Shown here one piece after another: positions 16,606 through 26,053 of a DNA stretch of 64,000 nucleotides. Positions within the stretch are counted from its first letter, which is position 1. Every line of letters starts with the position of its first letter. A program made the position numbers and the translations under genes. The notes beneath the pieces were generated by a model. That model did no database searches, was not told the DNA's origin, and worked only from the letters and a program-made list of their open reading frames with translations. Origin of the DNA: Leptospiraceae bacterium (GTDB taxonomy: Bacteria > Spirochaetota > Leptospiria > Leptospirales > Leptospiraceae); assembly GCA_016711485.1 (NCBI GenBank), contig JADJSX010000013.1, positions 1-64,000 of the forward strand. Direction: 5' to 3'.

Positions 16606-17847
16606 ATGTATCTAGAAAAACAAGACCCCGATGTATTTGCGGCACTTACACAAGAAGACAAGAGACAAGAAGAATCTCTTGAAATGATTGCTTCGGAAAA
16701 CTTTGTTTCACAAGCAGTACTCGAAGCCTACCACTCCACTCTTACCAATAAATATGCGGAGGGTTATCCAGGAAAACGTTACTATAACGGCTGTGAAAAT
16801 GCAGACCGCGTGGAAGAACTTGCCATTGAACGAGCCAAAAAAATGTTCAAGGCAGAATATGTAAACGTTCAACCTCATTCAGGAGCTCAAGCAAACATGG
16901 CAGTATTTTTAGCAGCGCTTAGTGCTGGGGATACTTTCATGGGAATGAATCTAGCACACGGTGGTCACCTCACACATGGATCCGCTGTAAATTTCAGTGG
17001 AAGAAATTACCATGTAGTTCCTTACGGTGTTACTAAAGATACAAGTCTAATCGATTACGATGAAGTAGCTCGATTGGCAAAAGAACATAAACCTAAACTA
17101 ATCGTTGTAGGTGCGTCTGCTTATCCAAGAGAAATTGATTTTGGAAAATTTGCAGAAATCGCAAAATCAGTAGATGCAAAAATCATGGCGGATATTGCTC
17201 ATATATCTGGACTTGTGGTAACTGGTCATCATCCGTCCCCTGTAGGAGTTTGTGATTATGTAACAACTACTACTCACAAAACCTTAAGAGGACCTAGAGG
17301 CGGATTAATTATTTCATCCTCTGAACATGAAAAGATTTTAAACTCACGCGTATTTCCAGGTATACAAGGTGGACCACTTATGCATGTCATCGCAGCAAAA
17401 GCAGTAGCATTTGGCGAAGCACTAAAACCAGAATTCAAAACCTATATACAAAATGTTGTGGATAATGCTCGTATACTTGCAGAAGTCTTTGTAAAACGAG
17501 GATTTAGAATTATCAGCGGTGGAACTGATAATCACCTTATACTGGTAGATGTTTCTGTAAAAGGTCTCACTGGACTCGATGCAGCAAACGAACTTGATAA
17601 AGCAGGAATCACGGTAAATAAAAATGGAATTCCATTTGATGAAAAACCACCAGCGGTTACTTCCGGTATCCGCCTTGGTTCCCCTGCCCTAACCACTCGT
17701 GGATTAGGAAAAACCGAATTCGAAAAAGTAGGAAACTTAATCTGTGATTTACTTGAAAACATGACAGACGACAAAAAGAAATCAGCAGTAAAGGCAGGCG
17801 TTGCAGAAATCACAAAACAATTCCCAATGGACAAGTTTAGATTGTGA
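16606..17847 (+). CDS. glyA: Serine hydroxymethyltransferase
   Basis: A 413-residue PLP enzyme that interconverts serine and glycine with tetrahydrofolate as one-carbon carrier. It is the standard bacterial length. Motifs include EMIASENFVS near the start, NKYAEGYPGKRYYNGC, the PLP-phosphate region PHSGAQANMA, DIAHISGL, and the PLP lysine in TTTTHKTLRGPRGG (about residue 226). A GAAGGAAAT ribosome site precedes the ATG. It is downstream of rhomboid and lplA in one run. About 85 bp separate it from the next gene. Confidence 0.97.
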   Translation: MYLEKQDPDVFAALTQEDKRQEESLEMIASENFVSQAVLEAYHSTLTNKYAEGYPGKRYYNGCENADRVEELAIERAKKMFKAEYVNVQPHSGAQANMAVFLAALSAGDTFMGMNLAHGGHLTHGSAVNFSGRNYHVVPYGVTKDTSLIDYDEVARLAKEHKPKLIVVGASAYPREIDFGKFAEIAKSVDAKIMADIAHISGLVVTGHHPSPVGVCDYVTTTTHKTLRGPRGGLIISSSEHEKILNSRVFPGIQGGPLMHVIAAKAVAFGEALKPEFKTYIQNVVDNARILAEVFVKRGFRIISGGTDNHLILVDVSVKGLTGLDAANELDKAGITVNKNGIPFDEKPPAVTSGIRLGSPALTTRGLGKTEFEKVGNLICDLLENMTDDKKKSAVKAGVAEITKQFPMDKFRL

Positions 17848-17932
17848 AATTCGATAAGGACATAAAGCTGCATTTTTCTATGCCTATATGTCTCTGTATC
17901 AAATTTATTATGCAGTCTAAGGAATCGGGCCT

Positions 17933-18880
17933 GTGATTGTATACTTCTTTATAGATGGTGTCGGTTTCGGTGAGAACGATATAGAAAAAAATCCTTTTGC
18001 AAAGTTTGCAAAAGGATTTTTTCTTCCTCTCGCCAATAAACCTCTTCCGACAAATAGTAAATTAACCGAAGGAGCATATATAAAAACAGATGCTTCCATG
18101 GGAATTAAAGGACTTCCGCAAAGTGCAACTGGACAAACTGCGATTTGGACAGGTATAAATGCTCCTCAAGTTCTAAAACGCCATATTAGCGGTTATCCAA
18201 CATTTACCCTTCGCAAAATAATTGATGAATTTTCTATTTTAAAGGTGTTAGAAGATAGAGGGAAAAAGGCAGCATTCCTAAATTGTTACAGCCCAATTTA
18301 TTTTGAAAATGTAAAGAAAAAACCCAAACATGTTTCTGCTTCCACAATGATTCAACAGGCTTCAAAGATTCCTTTTCGGAACATGGAAGATTTACGAAAT
18401 AACAATGGAGTATTTATGGATATTTCCCATGAATTTTTCCGAGAATTTGCCAAAGACTTTTTACCACCCGGTGATAGTCTTTTAAACTTACGTGATCCAT
18501 ATGAAGTCGGTAAAAATGTAGTAAATATAGCCCAAAATTATGACTTAGTATTATTCGAATACTTCCTTACGGATAAAATAGGTCATGACCAAAATTGGGA
18601 AATGGCAGAAAAAGTTATTCATACAGTTGAGAGGTTTATCGATGGTATCCACGAAGCAATGGATAAAAAAAATCACCAACTCATTATTACTTCTGACCAC
18701 GGAAACCTTGAAGACTTAACTGTAAGCACACATTCAGTAAATCCTGTCCCTACATACCTTTACGGAAATCTGACAGAATTTTTAAAAAACAAAATATCAT
18801 CACTTAGTGATATCGTTCCTGCTCTTTATGAAAAGTTAGGAATCGAAATAGAACTCAAATGGGATGCTGTAAAGGAATAA
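17933..18880 (+). CDS. Alkaline-phosphatase-superfamily metalloenzyme (phosphoglycerate-mutase-like)
   Basis: A 315-residue protein with the metal-binding core of the iPGM/phosphopentomutase/alkaline phosphatase superfamily: FFIDGVGFGEND at the start, the nucleophile loop PQSATGQTAIWTG, a TDKIGHDQ box, ITSDHGNLED and STHSVNPVPT. It is much shorter than true iPGM (about 510 residues) and lacks most of the inserted transferase domain, so it is a related phosphotransferase or phosphodiesterase of unknown substrate. The start is GTG behind AAGGAATC. A 37-bp perfect palindrome lies about 55 bp into the gene. It is convergent with the OmpA-domain gene, two bases apart. Confidence 0.7.
   Translation: MIVYFFIDGVGFGENDIEKNPFAKFAKGFFLPLANKPLPTNSKLTEGAYIKTDASMGIKGLPQSATGQTAIWTGINAPQVLKRHISGYPTFTLRKIIDEFSILKVLEDRGKKAAFLNCYSPIYFENVKKKPKHVSASTMIQQASKIPFRNMEDLRNNNGVFMDISHEFFREFAKDFLPPGDSLLNLRDPYEVGKNVVNIAQNYDLVLFEYFLTDKIGHDQNWEMAEKVIHTVERFIDGIHEAMDKKNHQLIITSDHGNLEDLTVSTHSVNPVPTYLYGNLTEFLKNKISSLSDIVPALYEKLGIEIELKWDAVKE
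17986..18022. repeat. 37-bp perfect palindrome inside a coding region
   Basis: Centred on a G at 18004, 18 bases on each side are exactly complementary (right arm tttgcaaaaggatttttt). It encodes NPFAKFAKGFF in the metalloenzyme. The right arm ends in a run of T, so the transcript would look like an intrinsic terminator, though with an unusually tight loop. Confidence 0.6.
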
Positions 18881-18882
18881 TA

Positions 18883-20229
18883 TTAGTATAAAAATACTAT
18901 ATCCACTCTTCTGGAGAATTTTTTCCCAAATTTACTTTCATTGGTTTCACCCCATAACCCACCAGAAAAAGAGAGAAGTATATTTTCATTCGGGATTTTT
19001 TTTTCTAATAAATATTTGCGTACAGCTTCTGCGCGAAGCTGTGATAAAGTAAGTTTAGCCCCTTTCCCTTTTGACCACTCTGAATGACCAATTAAAAGAA
19101 TTTTACTAGTTGCGTAACTTGCTAAATATTCATTCGCAAATGCATTCAATTTTTTCTCTTCCGCTGAGCTAATGACAAATCCATTTTTCTGAAATAAAAT
19201 TGTGAAAGGTTTTACGTCTTTATTCACTCTATTCGTAATAGAATTTTTATAATTCCAAATGATAGGTAAAGTCCCATCCTGTTTGTAAATTTCCGGATTA
19301 AATTCCTCCTGCGTTTCTTCTTGTTTTGCATCTTCTGACTCATCCGTAATTACAGCCGAATCCCATACAGCTTCTGGAGATAAATCAGTTTTGGATTGCG
19401 TCTCCTTAGAGGAAACTTCTACAGCGTTATTCTTATTTCTATTTTCTTTGCCGGCATCTAAATTATTTGCGAAAACGGGATTTTTTTCTTTTAAATATCT
19501 TTTAGTTGTTTCTTCGATAGATTCATTTTTGATTTCTTTTATTTCCGGTTTTTCATTTGAATCATCTACCGTTTGATTATCGGTTTCTACTATATTCTCT
19601 TCTTCTACTGACTGGATACTTTTTTTAACTGGACGTTTTTTGGATCCCTTTTCTTGTCCTTTATCTTGATCGAGAAAAGCAATATTTTCATCCTTTTTAG
19701 TGTTTTTTTTGTTATTTTTTAAGGCTTCTAAGTAGAGCGGATCACGTCTCGTAACCGCAACCATTCCAGTATTACAAGTCTCAACCTCAATAGAATATGT
19801 TACCATCGTGACTGGTAGTAAAAATAAAGTCCAAGCGAAATCTCCTAATCGCATAATGTTTTTATACCGTATCATTTTTTGTTGGGAGATTTCTTGGAGT
19901 TCCTCTTTTGAAAAACTATTCAAAGGAAAAAAGAAGAAAAAATTATGAATTCTTTTATGTCGAAGTAAATGACAATCATCCCCTTCATGACCTAAAAATA
20001 TGTATTTATTCGGAGATCTATTTTCATACTTTACCATCGTCATAGAGAGAGGATCAGAGCGAAATGATAGTTCGCTACAATTAGTAAAAATTGTTAAACA
20101 AAGAATAACAGTTACTATTTGTATGGATAAAAATATATTCTCATTTTTCACTACAGAAAAAATTCTATAGGTTCTTTTTTTAAAGTATTCAATTATACTT
20201 ATTGGTTGACTTTTTAAATTTTTATACAT
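18883..20229 (-). CDS. OmpA-family lipoprotein (peptidoglycan-binding C-terminus)
   Basis: A 448-residue envelope protein. A hydrophobic stretch ending LCLTIFTNC (Cys at about 51) looks like a lipoprotein signal. The long region before it suggests a later start, perhaps GTG at 20151, but no better ribosome site is seen there. A middle domain of about 110 residues has a Cys and hydrophobic strands. A Lys/Glu-rich, low-complexity linker (about 185-310) follows. The C-terminal about 110 residues form an OmpA domain: ILLIGHSEW, LSQLRAEAVRKYLLEKKIP and SRRVDIVF. It would link the outer membrane to peptidoglycan. It starts 13 bp after the giant repeat gene, so it is very likely its operon partner. 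Confidence 0.8.
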   Translation of the reverse strand: MYKNLKSQPISIIEYFKKRTYRIFSVVKNENIFLSIQIVTVILCLTIFTNCSELSFRSDPLSMTMVKYENRSPNKYIFLGHEGDDCHLLRHKRIHNFFFFFPLNSFSKEELQEISQQKMIRYKNIMRLGDFAWTLFLLPVTMVTYSIEVETCNTGMVAVTRRDPLYLEALKNNKKNTKKDENIAFLDQDKGQEKGSKKRPVKKSIQSVEEENIVETDNQTVDDSNEKPEIKEIKNESIEETTKRYLKEKNPVFANNLDAGKENRNKNNAVEVSSKETQSKTDLSPEAVWDSAVITDESEDAKQEETQEEFNPEIYKQDGTLPIIWNYKNSITNRVNKDVKPFTILFQKNGFVISSAEEKKLNAFANEYLASYATSKILLIGHSEWSKGKGAKLTLSQLRAEAVRKYLLEKKIPNENILLSFSGGLWGETNESKFGKKFSRRVDIVFLY

Positions 20230-20242
20230 TGGTTAATACCTA

Positions 20243-23200
20243 TTAGTCAATATAAAGCAACATAGAAAACATGGAAAGTACACCGCCGCTTGCATTGTTG
20301 ATCGCAACAAACCTAAGCTTTTTATTTATAGTATCTATAAATGGATTTGCCATTGCACTTCCTATATTCATTCCAAAACTACTAGTTAAATTCTTTTGTA
20401 CACATCCTGTACCTGTTAGACTACATCTATTCAATACAACAGAAAAACTTTGAGTGGAATCGTAGCCGAGAATTAATAATTTATTATTAAAATTGTCAAC
20501 TGCAATTTTAGTTTTAATTCCACTTCTATGGGCTGGATTTATAGTCTGTGCGGAACAACCTGTCATATTTGGGTTACAGATGATCAATTTAGGAAAAGTA
20601 TTTGCCCCACCTTCCGTATTTCCCATCGAAGTAATCAGATAAAACTTATTCGTAGTCGCATCGTAAAGTCCTTGCGAATGTTTAATCCAAAGTGGAAGCC
20701 CGTCAGCCATATTTCCAATCAAACTAGAAAATGTTGCCGGTGCGGTACAACCAGTAAGATCAAGATTACATTGGACAAAAGCCAGTGAATACTGCCCCGG
20801 AACAGGCTGGTATTGGAAGGTTACGGTTACTTTTGAATTTATTGTATCCGTGACAGTTTCGATCATAATTCCTGGATCTACGCTCGCAGCCGGAATATTG
20901 ACTGGAGTATTTAAATTATTCCCAGCATTGTCAAAGGAATAAAGATAAATACCTGCTCCGTAACTTGCAGCGACTATTACCTTACTATTTGTCGAATCCC
21001 AAGCTGCTCTTGGGGAAATGGAAGTGCTATTTGCGAGATTAAATTTTGCGACACCCGACATATCATAGTGTGTCCAAGTACCTAAAGGTCCGGTAAAAAA
21101 ATTCATCCGTCCATTTGATTTGTTCTCAGAAATAATCATTGCTTGCCCGCCCGTATAAAGAGACGTTAAACTCCTCGCATTATTATCTCCGCCAGTATCG
21201 AGCACAGAATCATTTATATCCAAACAAAAAGAAAAGTTAGATTCACAGCTAAATGCTTTTACACGATTAAAAGTTCCTCCGTTGGAACACTGTGCGGCTA
21301 CTAACATTTTAACTCCATCATAAGAACTAGAAACATCGTTACAAGACGGCCCCATTCCATCATCGACTAACATTTGTGTTACAGGGTCATTGTCTATAAC
21401 CGTGATCGAATAATTCTTAGTGGTAACACCAGCCCCAGAAAAACTGAGAGTACTAGTCTTATTATCCGCATAAAAATTTTCGGGAGCATTTATAGTCACT
21501 GTTTGCGGAGTTGCATAATTTAAATTAGTAAAAGTAAGAGTCGTAGAACCAACACCTGAGTTTGCAGGATCAATTACATAAGTCGGAGTAAGCACATATC
21601 CCGGAACAATGGGAGATGTTTGTGGTGAACTAATTGTCACAGTATACGGAGATGCCGCCGGTTGGTAGTTTAGATAAACACTAAATGTAAGAGAACTTCC
21701 TTCTGTGACATTAGTAGTTCCACTTACGTTAGTTACCATTATATCAAATGTATTAGCATCGACTGTATTTACATTTCCTGTCCCGGTAACAATCCCAGTT
21801 CCAGTCGCCGTTATGGTAATTGTTTCGCCTATTGCATTTACATCTGTAACTCCTGTAACTTCTACTGTCTGTGGAGTATTCCAATTGGTAGGATTAAATG
21901 TAATAGTTGGTGGGAAAATTATAAGCGCAGATGTATCGCTTGACGTTAATGTAATGGTCCTATCTGTTCCGGGATCCCCCGTAAGGGCAACTGTAATATA
22001 TGCAGTTCCACCTTCATTCACAGAAACCGCTCCTCCTAGAACCACGCTAGTATCATTTTCAATTGTCGTAAAATTAAGAGAATCCCCCGTTGCCGCTGGA
22101 GCAGAGGCAGAAATGGCTACGACTTCCGAACTTTGATTTCCATCTTCTACTCCTGTTAAAGTTACAGATTGATTGGAACTCCAACAATTTACACTCGGGC
22201 ATACATTTGTAAAAGTAAGTGTTGTAGTAGAGAGAGCAACAGATGCGGAATTACTCGTTGCAAGTGTAACGATTAAAGAAGGAGATGGCTCTGCAGTTAA
22301 TTTTACATTCAAAGTAGCCGTTGAACCTTCCGTGATAGAATTCGAACTGGCAGTGAGAATAATACCCATAGAACTTGTATCGACTGTATTAATGATTTGA
22401 GTATCTGTTCCTAAATCAGCACCACTGCCCGTAATCGTTACAGCCTCTGAAATGGCATTCGCATCACTTACGCCAGTTAAAAGTATAGACTGCGGTATAT
22501 TCCAATTTGCCGCATTAAAATTTAAAGTAGACGGAGCTACTGTGATGGCAGATGTATTACTAGAAACTAAATTTAAAGTTCTTGCCATTCCTGGATTTCC
22601 AGATAAAGAAACAGAAATAAGAGTTGTCCCTCCTTCATTCACAGAGGTCGCTCCAGTAAAAACCGGTTTAGAGTCGTTATCCGTTGTAGTAAAATCCAAA
22701 GTCGAATTTGTTACTGCCAAAGCAGATGCAGTTACCGTAACTGTATCTGCAGTTTCATTTCCATCCTCTTCTCCATTTATTGTAATTGTTTTTGGAACAC
22801 TCCAACAATCAATTCCCGGACAAACATTATCAAAAGTTACAGATGCAGTTGATACAGTCAGCGAAGCTACATTCCCTGAAGCAAAACTGACTAAAAGGGG
22901 AGAAGATGGTTCTTGACTTAGTCTTACAGTAAAACTGGAAGATAATCCTTCTTGTACTACTGTTGACGAAGCAGAAAGAACTATACTCATTGTATTTATA
23001 TCCACAGTAGAAATTACGGTAGTCGCTGTACCTAAATCTACACCACTTCCAGTGATTGTAACAGATTCGGATATAGTATTTGCATCTGATAAGCCAGTAA
23101 GCAATACAGCCTGCGGAATATTCCAATTAGACTCATTAAAAATTAAACTAGCCGGCGTTAACGTTATTGCTAATGGGTTACTCGAAGTTAAGTTTAAAGT

Positions 23201-26053
23201 CCTTGTCGCTCCTGGATTGGCAGATAAACTAACAGATAATAAAGCTGTTCCACCTTCCGTTACTGTAGTTACACCATTAAATACGGGGAGTGTATCGTTT
23301 TCATTGGTGTTTATTGTAAATGTAGCATCGAGGACTCCTAAAGCTGACGCCGTAATCACAACACTTTCAGAAGTTTGATTAGCATCTTCGACTCCGTTGA
23401 GCGTAATAGTTCTAAGATCACTCCAACACTGCGCACCAGGACAAATATTATCGAACGTAATAGATGCAGGGGCTACAGTCATAGATCCTGGATTGCTCGA
23501 AACAAAACTTACTACTAAAGACGGAGACGGTTCTTGCGTTAAACGGACACTAAATGTAGCTGAAGATCCTTCGCCCACAGTTGTACTCCCTGGAGTAAGA
23601 ACAATATTCATTGTATTCGAATCAACTGTAGTAATACTTGTAGTATCCGTTCCAAGATTTGCCCCACTGCCTGTAATGGTAACTGTTTCCGCAATTGCAT
23701 TTGCGTCACTCACTCCAGTTAATAATACAGACTGGGGAATATTCCAATTAGACGCATTGAAAGTCAATGTTCCAGGTAACAGCGTGATGGCGGCTGTATT
23801 ATTTGATACTATGTTCATGGTTCTTTCCGCTCCGGGGTTTCCAGAAAGAGCAACTGAAATTAATGAAGTTCCTCCCTCATTTACGTTAGTTGCTCCTGTA
23901 AATATAGGTTTTGCATCATTATCCTCTGTATTTACAGAAAAACTAGCACTCGTTGCAGCCGGAGCCGTCGCCGTGATTATGACTGTTTCCGTAGTTTCAT
24001 TTGCATCTTCTACTCCGGTTAACGTCACAACTTGGTCGACATTATAATTCGCTGATGTAAAAATAAGACTCGCGGTAGATACTGTAACTGACCCAACGGT
24101 ACCGGATACAATTGTAACTGTAAGAGAAGGACTAGGTTCATTACTTAATTTTACATTGAACGTTGTAGATCCACCTTCCGCTACAATGGAAGTAGATGGA
24201 GTAAGAATAATAGACATTAGGCTTGAATCCACAGTAGAAATATTTCTAGTATCAGATACAAGACCTGCCCCACTACCGGTAATGACTACTGCCTCGGATA
24301 CTGTATTACTATCAATTACACCAGTCAATAACACCGCCTGCGGAATATTCCAATTAGACGCATTGAATACAAGATTAGAAGGAGATAGAGTAACTGCTGC
24401 TGTATTATTGGAAGCAAGACTTAAAGATACAGTAGTTCCGGGATTTCCGGAAAGAGCTACGGATATTAAAGAAGTCGAACCTTCCGTAACGGAAACAGAT
24501 CCCGCAAATACTGGTCTTGTGTCATTCTCTATCGTGTCATAGTTTACGGATGTTCCTGTAACTAAAGGTGCTGTTGCAGTGATAGTTACAACCTCACTTG
24601 TTTCATTTGCGTCTTCGACTCCTGTGAGTGTAACGGTTTGATTCACATTGTAATTTGCTGCCGTAAAGATAAGGGTTGCAGGACTGACCGTAACAGATCC
24701 TACCGTATTTGATACTATCGTTACTGTCAAAGGAGCCGCCGGTGGTGCACTCAATTGAACATCTAGTGCAGATGTCCCACCTTCTGGAACTGTCGTTCCA
24801 CTCGCCGTGAGGATAATACCTGTTACAGTTGAATCAATTGTTGTAACACTCACACTGTCCGTTGTCAAATCAACTCCACTTCCTGTAATCGTTACCGTTT
24901 CTACGGAAGTATTTGCGTCTGTAACACCTGTAATTAATACAGCTTGTGGTATATTCCAGTTTGACGCATTGAAAGTCAATGTAGCAGGAGAAAGTGTAAC
25001 TGCTGCTGTATCGGAGGATACGAGACTCAGTGTTCGTGTCCCATTTGGATTGCCTGATAATGCCACGGATACGAGTGCTGTTGAACCTTCCGTTACACTC
25101 GTTGCTCCTGTGAATACAGGTCTAGCATCATTTTCTACTGTGTCGATGTTAAATGTTACAGTCGGAGCGGTGCTTGTTGCGGTTATCGTTACTGTTTCAC
25201 TTGTCTCATTTACATCTTCTACACCGGTTAACGTCACCACTTGGTCTACATTGTAATTCGCTGATGTGAAATTTACACTAGCAGTTGAAAGTGTCACTGA
25301 ACCTACTGTTCCAGAAGCTAAGTTTACTGTAAACGGTCCACTTGGATCTTGTGTAAGTCGCACATTAAATGTAGCAGTTCCTCCTTCATTGACTGTGGCT
25401 GGGTTAGCAGAGAGGATAACACTCATTGTGTTGATGTCATTCGCTGTAATATTGGTTGTATCACTCACAAGTCCAACTCCGCTTCCTGTAATTGTGACAA
25501 CTTCCGAAATTACGTTTGCATCCGGTGTGCCAGATAGTAGAACGGATTGTGGTATATTCCAATTAGTCGTATTAAAACTTAAAGTTGCAGGTAAAGCATT
25601 TACAGCCAAAACATCACTCGATGCAATATTCAAAGTTCTAGCTGTGCCTGGATTTCCCGATAAAGCTACTGTTAAAAACGCAACGCCATTTTCCGTTACA
25701 CTAGTTGCACCCGCAAAGACAGGTCTTGTATCATTCTCTACCGTGTCATAATTTACAGATGCTCCTGTAACTAAAGGAGCAGTTGCACTGATAGTTACAA
25801 CCTCACTTGACTCATTTACGTCTTCCACTCCCGTGAGTGTAACGGTCTGATTTACGTTGTAATTCGCTGCTGTAAAGATAAGGCTTGCTGGTCCTACAGT
25901 TACAGATCCAATCGTATTTGAAACAATCGTTACTGTCAAAGGAGCTGCCGGTGGAGCACTTAATTGAACATCTAGCGTAGATGTCCCACCTTCCGGAACT
26001 GTCGTTCCACTCGCCGTGAGGATAATACCGGTTACAGTTGAATCAATACACAC
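20243..26053 (-). CDS. Giant Calx-beta-like repeat lipoprotein, C-terminal segment (separated by frameshift)
   Basis: A 1,936-codon open frame that is the last third of the 20243-37915 gene. Its apparent start (GTG) is only where the frame resumes after a lesion at about 26045. It carries about fifteen modules of roughly 100 residues (VTEGSTALVSVALSGNP, FNASNWNIPQAVLITGV pattern), which grow more divergent toward the C-terminus. Some have a Cys pair (DNVCPG...CW) that could form a disulfide. The last about 370 residues differ: Cys-rich, with repeated blade-like motifs, resembling a beta-propeller-type head. There is no autotransporter barrel or sortase signal. If the break is real, this part has no export signal of its own. 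Confidence 0.75.
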   Translation of the reverse strand: MCIDSTVTGIILTASGTTVPEGGTSTLDVQLSAPPAAPLTVTIVSNTIGSVTVGPASLIFTAANYNVNQTVTLTGVEDVNESSEVVTISATAPLVTGASVNYDTVENDTRPVFAGATSVTENGVAFLTVALSGNPGTARTLNIASSDVLAVNALPATLSFNTTNWNIPQSVLLSGTPDANVISEVVTITGSGVGLVSDTTNITANDINTMSVILSANPATVNEGGTATFNVRLTQDPSGPFTVNLASGTVGSVTLSTASVNFTSANYNVDQVVTLTGVEDVNETSETVTITATSTAPTVTFNIDTVENDARPVFTGATSVTEGSTALVSVALSGNPNGTRTLSLVSSDTAAVTLSPATLTFNASNWNIPQAVLITGVTDANTSVETVTITGSGVDLTTDSVSVTTIDSTVTGIILTASGTTVPEGGTSALDVQLSAPPAAPLTVTIVSNTVGSVTVSPATLIFTAANYNVNQTVTLTGVEDANETSEVVTITATAPLVTGTSVNYDTIENDTRPVFAGSVSVTEGSTSLISVALSGNPGTTVSLSLASNNTAAVTLSPSNLVFNASNWNIPQAVLLTGVIDSNTVSEAVVITGSGAGLVSDTRNISTVDSSLMSIILTPSTSIVAEGGSTTFNVKLSNEPSPSLTVTIVSGTVGSVTVSTASLIFTSANYNVDQVVTLTGVEDANETTETVIITATAPAATSASFSVNTEDNDAKPIFTGATNVNEGGTSLISVALSGNPGAERTMNIVSNNTAAITLLPGTLTFNASNWNIPQSVLLTGVSDANAIAETVTITGSGANLGTDTTSITTVDSNTMNIVLTPGSTTVGEGSSATFSVRLTQEPSPSLVVSFVSSNPGSMTVAPASITFDNICPGAQCWSDLRTITLNGVEDANQTSESVVITASALGVLDATFTINTNENDTLPVFNGVTTVTEGGTALLSVSLSANPGATRTLNLTSSNPLAITLTPASLIFNESNWNIPQAVLLTGLSDANTISESVTITGSGVDLGTATTVISTVDINTMSIVLSASSTVVQEGLSSSFTVRLSQEPSSPLLVSFASGNVASLTVSTASVTFDNVCPGIDCWSVPKTITINGEEDGNETADTVTVTASALAVTNSTLDFTTTDNDSKPVFTGATSVNEGGTTLISVSLSGNPGMARTLNLVSSNTSAITVAPSTLNFNAANWNIPQSILLTGVSDANAISEAVTITGSGADLGTDTQIINTVDTSSMGIILTASSNSITEGSTATLNVKLTAEPSPSLIVTLATSNSASVALSTTTLTFTNVCPSVNCWSSNQSVTLTGVEDGNQSSEVVAISASAPAATGDSLNFTTIENDTSVVLGGAVSVNEGGTAYITVALTGDPGTDRTITLTSSDTSALIIFPPTITFNPTNWNTPQTVEVTGVTDVNAIGETITITATGTGIVTGTGNVNTVDANTFDIMVTNVSGTTNVTEGSSLTFSVYLNYQPAASPYTVTISSPQTSPIVPGYVLTPTYVIDPANSGVGSTTLTFTNLNYATPQTVTINAPENFYADNKTSTLSFSGAGVTTKNYSITVIDNDPVTQMLVDDGMGPSCNDVSSSYDGVKMLVAAQCSNGGTFNRVKAFSCESNFSFCLDINDSVLDTGGDNNARSLTSLYTGGQAMIISENKSNGRMNFFTGPLGTWTHYDMSGVAKFNLANSTSISPRAAWDSTNSKVIVAASYGAGIYLYSFDNAGNNLNTPVNIPAASVDPGIMIETVTDTINSKVTVTFQYQPVPGQYSLAFVQCNLDLTGCTAPATFSSLIGNMADGLPLWIKHSQGLYDATTNKFYLITSMGNTEGGANTFPKLIICNPNMTGCSAQTINPAHRSGIKTKIAVDNFNNKLLILGYDSTQSFSVVLNRCSLTGTGCVQKNLTSSFGMNIGSAMANPFIDTINKKLRFVAINNASGGVLSMFSMLLYID

